From RYN-230 sp036509255 (GTDB lineage Bacteria > Actinomycetota > Actinomycetes > Streptosporangiales > Streptosporangiaceae): 64,000 bases of DNA. Location: positions 1 to 64,000 of the forward strand of contig DATCFY010000007.1 in NCBI GenBank assembly GCA_036509255.1, written 5' to 3'. The translations under genes and the position numbers were made by a program. Of the stretch, positions 59,561 through 64,000 are shown in pieces. The notes beneath the pieces were generated by a model. It ran no database searches, was not told where the DNA came from, and was given only the letters and a program-made list of their open reading frames with translations. Every line of letters starts with the position of its first letter. Position 1 is the stretch's first letter.

Positions 59561-60491
59561 CCGCGTGCCGGTCCCGCCGGCTGGTGACCAGCCGGGCGTC
59601 CCGCAACGCGGCCAGGTGCTCGGACACGGTGCTCGCGGCGAGTTCGTGCCGCCGGGCCAGCGTGTGGGTCGAGGCCGGCTCGGCCAGCGACTCCAGCAGC
59701 GCGGCCCGGGTCCGGCCGAGCAGCCGGGCCAGCGCGTCTGACTGGGCCGTCCGGGCCGGCTGCCACAATTCGGCGATCCCGCGGGCCGGGTAGGCCAGGG
59801 CGGGGCGGGACGGCGGGTCGATCACGGGGGCCAGGCTCGGCCAGCCGAATGCGCTGGGGATGAGCAGCAGCCCGGCCCCGCCGAGGTGCCGCCGGGCCGT
59901 GCCCATCCCCGAGATGACCAGCGACCGCCCGGTCCAGCGCACCCGCGGGTGCAGGTCGCCGAGCATCCGCTCCAGCCCGTAGTCCGCGAGGATCCTGGTC
60001 CGGAAGGCCACGTCCGCCTCGATCCGGTCCCGCAGCCGCGGCCAGTGCGGCTCGACCAGCAGCTGCCAGCACTGCGCGAGCAGGTCCGCGACCCGGTCCC
60101 GGGTGGCGGCCGGATCCTCCAGCAGCTGCCATGCGCCCGGCGGGACCGGGGCCCCGTACCGCTCGGTCAGTGACCGGCGCACCTCGGAGGCGACCTGGTC
60201 CGGCGGCGTGGCCCGGACCCGGGCCAGCTCGCCGGCCATGTCCGCGTTCGCGGTGTCCGGCACGGGACTGAGGAAGTCGGGGGTCCAGCCGCGCTGAGGG
60301 CTGAGCGCGAGCAGCGGGCCCAGGTCCAGCCGCTCCGCCTGCGGCCGCACGGCCTCGAGCCAGGGCAGGTGGTACTGGTGCCTGCCCGGTTCGGCGATGA
60401 CCCGGATCGCGTGCATGGTCTCCCAGGCCGGCGAGACCACGAACCGGGTGCGGGCCGGATCGTCCGGCCCGAACACCATGGTCACGCTCAT
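59511..60491 (-). CDS. ArsR-type regulator with DUF5937-like N-terminal domain
   Basis: Regulator of 326 residues. The N-terminal ~230 residues match the DUF5937 type that precedes ArsR winged helices in actinobacteria (RFVVSPAWETMHAIRVI at the start). The C-terminal winged helix is HTLARRHELAASTVSEHLAALRDARLV. No metal-binding Cys pair is visible, so a metal sensor is unlikely. ATG at 60491. Divergent from an MFS exporter, with ATTCGG-N6-CCGAAT between them, so local repression is likely. Confidence 0.85.
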   Translation of the reverse strand: MSVTMVFGPDDPARTRFVVSPAWETMHAIRVIAEPGRHQYHLPWLEAVRPQAERLDLGPLLALSPQRGWTPDFLSPVPDTANADMAGELARVRATPPDQVASEVRRSLTERYGAPVPPGAWQLLEDPAATRDRVADLLAQCWQLLVEPHWPRLRDRIEADVAFRTRILADYGLERMLGDLHPRVRWTGRSLVISGMGTARRHLGGAGLLLIPSAFGWPSLAPVIDPPSRPALAYPARGIAELWQPARTAQSDALARLLGRTRAALLESLAEPASTHTLARRHELAASTVSEHLAALRDARLVTSRRDRHAVMYRQTPLGATLVAGG

Positions 60492-60510
60492 CGCATCGCC
60501 CCGGCCTATG

Positions 60511-60528
60511 ATTCGGCGCACACCGAAT
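60511..60528. promoter_or_regulatory. ArsR operator candidate
   Basis: Inverted repeat ATTCGG-N6-CCGAAT, 20 bp upstream of the regulator start and 40 bp upstream of the MFS start. AT-rich flanks suggest promoter overlap. Confidence 0.55.
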
Positions 60529-60567
60529 ATCTGGTCTCGATTCTAGCCGCCGGCCAGCCTGGTCCCC

Positions 60568-61803
60568 GTGACGTCTTCCGCCCCGGTGAGCCAGACGGGT
60601 GCCCCCGCCCCCGGTCCCGGCCGGGCCCGGTACCGGGACGTGCTCGGGTCGGCCGAGTTCCGGGTCATGTTCCTGGCCGACATTGTGTCCATGCTCGGCA
60701 ACGTGGTGGCCGCGGTCGCGCTCACCGTGCTGGTCTACGAGCAGACCCGGTCCCCGGCGCTGGCCGCCTCGGTCATGGCCCTGGCCTTCCTGCCCTACCT
60801 GCTCGGCGGGGTGCTGCTCGGCGCGGCCGCGGACCGGCTGCCCGCCCGCCGGGTCCTGGTGACGTGTGACCTGCTCAGCACGGTGCTGGTGGCCGCCATG
60901 GTGATCCCCGGGATGCCCGTTGTCGCGCTGCTCGGACTCTTGTTCACCAACGGCCTGCTCTCCCCGGTGTACCAGGGCGTGCGCGCCGCCGTCCTGCCGG
61001 ATGTGCTGCCGCCTGGGCCGGGCTACATTCTCGGCCGGTCCATGATGCGGATGGTCGCCCAGTCCGCGCAGATCGCCGGCTTCGGCGCAGGCGGACTGCT
61101 GCTCACCGTGGTGTCCCCGCGCGGTGCGCTGGCCTTCGACGCAGCCTCGTTCGCCGCCTCGGCCCTGCTGCTGCGCACCGGCATGCTCCGGCGCCCGCCG
61201 CGCGGTGGCCGGGCCGGGGCCGGGTCGATGGCGGGAGACTCGGTACGCGGGATCCGCCGCGTGCTCGCCTGCCGCCCGGTCCGGCGCCTGCTGCTCTTCG
61301 GCTGGCTCGTCCCGGTCTGCGCCGTCGCCCCCGAGGCTCTGGCCGCCCCGTACGCCAGCCACATCGGCCAGCCGGCCCGGGTGACGGGCTTCCTGCTCAT
61401 GGGCATCCCGGCCGGGACGGTGGTGGCCGACCTGATCGCGGCGCGGATGCTCACGTCCCGGCTGCAGCGGCGCATCATCGTCCCGGCCGGGCTGCTGACG
61501 TTCGTGCCGCTGGCCGGCTTCGCGGCCAGCCCGCGGCTGGGGCTGGCCCTGGCTCTGCTGGTCATCTCCGGGCTGGGCAGTGCCTGGGGCGCCGGGCAGG
61601 ACGGGCTGCTGATCGCCGCGGCCCCGGAGGAACTGCGCGGCCGCGCGCTCGCTCTGTCCAGCGCCGGCCTGATGTTCCTCCAGGGCGTGGGGTTCGCATT
61701 CTGGGGGCTGGCCGGGCAGTTCGCGCCGGTGACCGCGGTCATCCCGGCCGCGGCCGCAGCCGGGATCCTCGTGGTGCTGCTGCTGCGCCCGCGCGCCCGC
61801 TGA
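60568..61803 (+). CDS. MFS exporter
   Basis: Major facilitator permease of 411 residues with twelve hydrophobic segments, of the enterobactin-exporter/MefA-like type (FRVMFLADIVSMLGNVVAAVAL at the start, AAADRLPARRVLVTCDL as loop 2-3 signature). Substrate unknown. GTG start. Controlled most likely by the divergent ArsR-type gene. Confidence 0.88.
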   Translation: MTSSAPVSQTGAPAPGPGRARYRDVLGSAEFRVMFLADIVSMLGNVVAAVALTVLVYEQTRSPALAASVMALAFLPYLLGGVLLGAAADRLPARRVLVTCDLLSTVLVAAMVIPGMPVVALLGLLFTNGLLSPVYQGVRAAVLPDVLPPGPGYILGRSMMRMVAQSAQIAGFGAGGLLLTVVSPRGALAFDAASFAASALLLRTGMLRRPPRGGRAGAGSMAGDSVRGIRRVLACRPVRRLLLFGWLVPVCAVAPEALAAPYASHIGQPARVTGFLLMGIPAGTVVADLIAARMLTSRLQRRIIVPAGLLTFVPLAGFAASPRLGLALALLVISGLGSAWGAGQDGLLIAAAPEELRGRALALSSAGLMFLQGVGFAFWGLAGQFAPVTAVIPAAAAAGILVVLLLRPRAR

Positions 61804-61828
61804 TTGCTGATAGCTGGTCACGGGCACG

Positions 61829-62515
61829 ATGACCTGCGTGTTTGCTGATCCGTCCCGTGAGCCGGCGCTGGAGCGGGCTATGCCCGCCGACGCCGTGCCC
61901 GGCTCCACGATCCCCGAGGACAGCGAAGCGGAGATCCTGCTCCACGACGGGACGTGGGTCTGGGCCCAGGTGATCGGGCAGCGCAAAGACCGGCGCGGCC
62001 GCTGGTGTGTCGGGCTGCGCTGGTACGCCAGCCCCACCGTGGGCGGCCGGGAAGGCTGGTACCTCTACGACCCCCGGCTGATCCGCCGCCCGCCGTTAAC
62101 GCCGGCCGCCCGCCTGCGGCGCCGGCCCGCCCAGATCCCGGCCGTGCCGCGGCGCCCGGTCGTAGTCAGCACCGCCGTACCCGGGTGTGTCGTATCCAGC
62201 CGTCCCGAAGCCAGCCCCCCCGGACCCGGGCTCCTCGTACGTGGGCATCCCGAAGCTGGGTGGGCTGAAGCTGGGTGGGCCGTAACCTGCACTGTTGTAG
62301 CCGCCGGCCCCGTAACCGCTCCCGCCGTAGTCGGGCAGGCCCAGGGTGGCCAGGCCAGGAAGTTCGCGTCGCGGGGAGTTCCCGGCCTGCTGCTCGAACA
62401 AATGCCAGGCCCTGAATTCCTCGACCAGCCCGTCAAAGATCGTCCGCATAGGGCGACTCTTCCACCTAGCCAGCATGAAATCCAGGCAACGACCGATCTA
62501 GGCGAGCCTGGCTAA
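61829..62515 (+). CDS. Small conserved-domain protein with doubtful tail
   Basis: Residues 1-105 contain a small domain seen in many actinobacterial hypotheticals (EAEILLHDGTWVWAQVIGQ and GREGWYLYDPRLIRRPP), likely a beta-barrel-type module. After that the frame (to 228 residues) lies antisense to the Gly/Tyr-rich gene at 62096-62449 and looks like non-coding reading. Either the gene lost an earlier stop or the tail is real. ATG without ribosome site. Confidence 0.5.
   Translation: MTCVFADPSREPALERAMPADAVPGSTIPEDSEAEILLHDGTWVWAQVIGQRKDRRGRWCVGLRWYASPTVGGREGWYLYDPRLIRRPPLTPAARLRRRPAQIPAVPRRPVVVSTAVPGCVVSSRPEASPPGPGLLVRGHPEAGWAEAGWAVTCTVVAAGPVTAPAVVGQAQGGQARKFASRGVPGLLLEQMPGPEFLDQPVKDRPHRATLPPSQHEIQATTDLGEPG
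62096..62449 (-). CDS. Gly/Tyr-rich small protein
   Basis: Protein of 117 residues. The first 28 residues (MRTIFDGLVEEFRAWHLFEQ) are helical and amphipathic; the rest is Gly/Tyr/Ser/Pro-rich with YGGSGYGAGGYNSAGYG-like runs and no domain. A GGAAG ribosome site precedes the ATG. It overlaps antisense to the gene at 61829. Low-complexity composition recalls the tail of the heme protein 7 kb away. Confidence 0.5.
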   Translation of the reverse strand: MRTIFDGLVEEFRAWHLFEQQAGNSPRRELPGLATLGLPDYGGSGYGAGGYNSAGYGPPSFSPPSFGMPTYEEPGSGGAGFGTAGYDTPGYGGADYDRAPRHGRDLGGPAPQAGGRR

Positions 62516-62593
62516 AAGTATCCCGATATCCCCAGTTAACGGTGGAAACCGGAATGAAAACCAAAATTCTCCGCAACGAAAACCGTCCCCCAA

Positions 62594-62630
62594 CCCGGCC
62601 CGCGGCCCGCTGATGCGGCCGCGGGCCGGG
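62594..62630 (-). terminator. GC hairpin with T-rich flank
   Basis: Stem of 14 perfect base pairs (62594-62607 with 62617-62630). Read on the minus strand it is followed by a T-rich run near 62570-62583, the classical intrinsic terminator layout, after the truncated membrane-protein gene. Confidence 0.6.
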
Positions 62631-62743
62631 GAAGGGGCCTGCCAGTGGGGTGCCGCGACGTCGCAGGGAGAATGCGAGCCCGCGCCCGCCGGCCGCCGCC
62701 GCGTGGACGATCCGCGCGGCCCCGGCCCCGGCCCCGGCGGAAC

Positions 62744-63317
62744 TCAGGAGAGGTAGGGGGCCTGGTGGGCGCCGGCCACGGTGAGGGCCAGTCCCATGGC
62801 CGCGGCCAGCCATCCGAGGCGGCGGCGCGACCCGAACAGGATCAGCACGCCGAGCAGGTAGACCTCGTCGATGGACCTCAGGTCTGCGTGACCGGACCAG
62901 ATATTCGCCGACAAGCCGCCAAGCTCGACGACGTACAGCAGGAACGCGAGCCGCTCGTACCGGGGCCCGGCAGGCGGCCGCACCTCGGCCGCATGGATGT
63001 CGGGCGCGCCGATGTCGGGGGCGCGGACGTCGGGCCCGCGCAGCGAGGCCAAGGCGGCGGCCGTGCATGCTCCGAGCGTGGCCACCTCGAGGGACCAGAT
63101 GCAGGCGGCTCCGGTGGGTGGCCAGAGCAGGCCGAGGTTCATCCGGAGAGCGTCGGTGAACTGGCCGAACGGGAGCCCGGGACTGGAGTTGCTGGCCGCG
63201 CTGGCCAGCAGGATGGCTGAGCCGGTGACCTGGCGGAGGACCAGCTGCCAGGCCGTGAACGCCAGCAGCGGCACCATCCAGGCCAGGTCCGGGACGCCGG
63301 GCCGGGCCGGCGCGATC
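62744..63317 (-). pseudogene. C-terminal fragment of polytopic membrane protein
   Basis: About 190 codons of hydrophobic helices (VPLLAFTAWQLVLRQVTG, LLYVVELGGLSANIWSGHAD, EVYLLGVLILFGSRRRLGW, LGALTV-type end), resembling the C-terminal half of membrane mannosyltransferase-like proteins. The frame continues upstream without start until about 63317, where similarity stops against another fragment. It is therefore 5' truncated. A terminator follows. Confidence 0.6.
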
Positions 63318-63529
63318 TGGTGGGTGAGATCCGCTGGCTGCGCCGTGACCCGGCGGCCCTGGCCGCCATGCGCGCCGCTTCGGCGGGCCTGTCCCGGCCA
63401 CGCGCGGCGGACGGCATCGCCCGGGTACTCGCCGGCCTGGCGGCCCGGCTGGATGGGGAGGATCGCCTGGCCAGGGCACGATACCGCCCGCGGCAGCAGA
63501 ACCTAGGCACGGCACGAGCTGAGCGCTAG
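63302..63529 (+). pseudogene. C-terminal fragment of a GT-B glycosyltransferase
   Basis: The frame reads EIRWLRRDPAALAAMRAASA, then GLSRPRAADGIARVLAGLAA, the end of MurG/UGT-like glycosyltransferases (last helices after the donor site). No upstream part exists because the opposite-strand membrane-protein fragment begins here. A recombination junction near 63310 is likely. Confidence 0.55.
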
Positions 63530-63533
63530 CGCG

Positions 63534-63764
63534 TTACTTCCACCGATCGGCGAGCTGCAGTTCTGTTTCCCTGATCAGGTCGCGCAGCTCTGCTGGGTCC
63601 TGGCCGCGGACCACCCGAGGCGGGCTCGACATCAGCCGGCGCGCGTAGAGCAGCCCCGCGATCCCCCGCCACACGTGCCAGCGTGGGAACTCGTGGCCGT
63701 AACTCCACCACTCCGGGTGTTCAGAGCCAGCAGTCATTAATTCGGCAGCAGCTTCCTTCTTCAT
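63534..63764 (-). CDS. Small conserved actinobacterial protein
   Basis: Protein of 76 residues with FPRWHVWRGIAGLLYARRLM, then SSPPRVVRGQDPAELRDLIRE; this Trp-rich plus acidic-helix layout recurs as small hypotheticals, often in several copies, in filamentous actinobacteria. Function unknown. ATG with GGGAGAG upstream. Its stop is four bases from the end of the glycosyltransferase fragment. Confidence 0.65.
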   Translation of the reverse strand: MKKEAAAELMTAGSEHPEWWSYGHEFPRWHVWRGIAGLLYARRLMSSPPRVVRGQDPAELRDLIRETELQLADRWK

Positions 63765-64000
63765 CGGCTCGCTCTCCCTGGTGCACCAGGGTCACATCGC
63801 GGGCCGGTGTAGCCGGCACGCAACCCTGAATGCAAATGATTGCAGAGACGTCCGGAGAGGGCAATGGGTGATTTGCACTCTTATCGTGACGGATCGGCGT
63901 ACTCCGCCCTCAGTGCCGGCCAGGCCCGCGGGGCACGAGATGCTGGCCCGGCCGGGCGTGGCCGGGGCCGGTGCGAGCCAGCGTGCTGCGGCCGGCGCGA

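Overview
The window is very GC-rich with strong G/C third-position bias, frequent GTG starts, Shine-Dalgarno sites of the GGAGG type and several apparently leaderless genes. It also carries the block tRNA-Ser(GGA)-ffs-dnaX-ybaB-recR-DUF5063-lysC-asd, an order typical of actinomycetes. Together these point to a chromosomal segment of a high-GC actinobacterium, most likely a mycelial type near Streptosporangiales or Streptomycetales; the sequence alone does not give a genus. No phage, plasmid replicon, CRISPR array or complete insertion sequence is visible.

Layout. 0-2 kb: an APH-family kinase, then a short degenerate stretch between a tRNA-Ser(TGA) gene and a duplicated piece of its 3' end. 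2-8 kb: an MFS transporter, a CtaG-type copper/oxidase assembly membrane protein, a secreted beta-propeller protein and an AAA ATPase. 8-10.6 kb: a two-gene operon (secreted double-psi-barrel-like protein plus MauE-like membrane protein) facing a SigE-family sigma factor. 10.7-18.3 kb: acyl-CoA ligase, tRNA-Ser(GCT), a RibD/DHFR-fold reductase, two small coupled genes, a ClC chloride carrier, a lipoprotein and a DUF4032 kinase-like protein. 18.6-21.4 kb: a nucleotide-sugar locus with a galE remnant, UDP-glucose dehydrogenase and a UDP-glucuronate-decarboxylase-like enzyme, which together could make UDP-glucuronate and UDP-xylose. 21.6-25.7 kb: an XRE-cupin regulator and divergent EamA exporter around a 40-bp dyad, a PH-domain/zinc-ribbon protein with a 50-residue membrane peptide, the tadA pair and tRNA-Ser(CGA). 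25.7-33.3 kb: an esterase, small secreted or membrane proteins, a TetR/DHA2 efflux pair, a LysM-transglycosylase and a GNAT enzyme.

33.3-39.6 kb holds a giant LAL-type LuxR regulator divergent from a methyltransferase and an unusual alpha/beta-hydrolase-glycosyltransferase fusion. 39.6-42.7 kb carries a flavin disulfide oxidoreductase, a VOC protein and a double SnoaL-like protein. 43.2-45.0 kb is a small island (azoreductase, MarR regulator, IS982-like transposase remnant) bounded by a 56-bp duplication of the 3' part of tRNA-Ser(GGA). 45.15-52 kb is the conserved housekeeping block: SRP RNA, DNA polymerase III tau, YbaB, RecR, aspartate kinase and aspartate-semialdehyde dehydrogenase. All four serine tRNA isoacceptors lie in this one window.

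The most distinctive system is at 53.1-57.5 kb. A two-gene, translationally coupled operon encodes a bis-heme ferric-reductase-like membrane domain with a roughly 600-residue Gln/Tyr-rich tail in place of a flavin reductase domain, and a NuoF-like NADH/FMN/SLBB/Fe-S protein fused to a [3Fe-4S]-type ferredoxin domain. The two proteins look like the halves of one transmembrane electron-transfer device. After it come a zinc dehydrogenase, a thioesterase, a divergent ArsR/MFS pair and a decayed end region with truncated membrane-protein and glycosyltransferase fragments.
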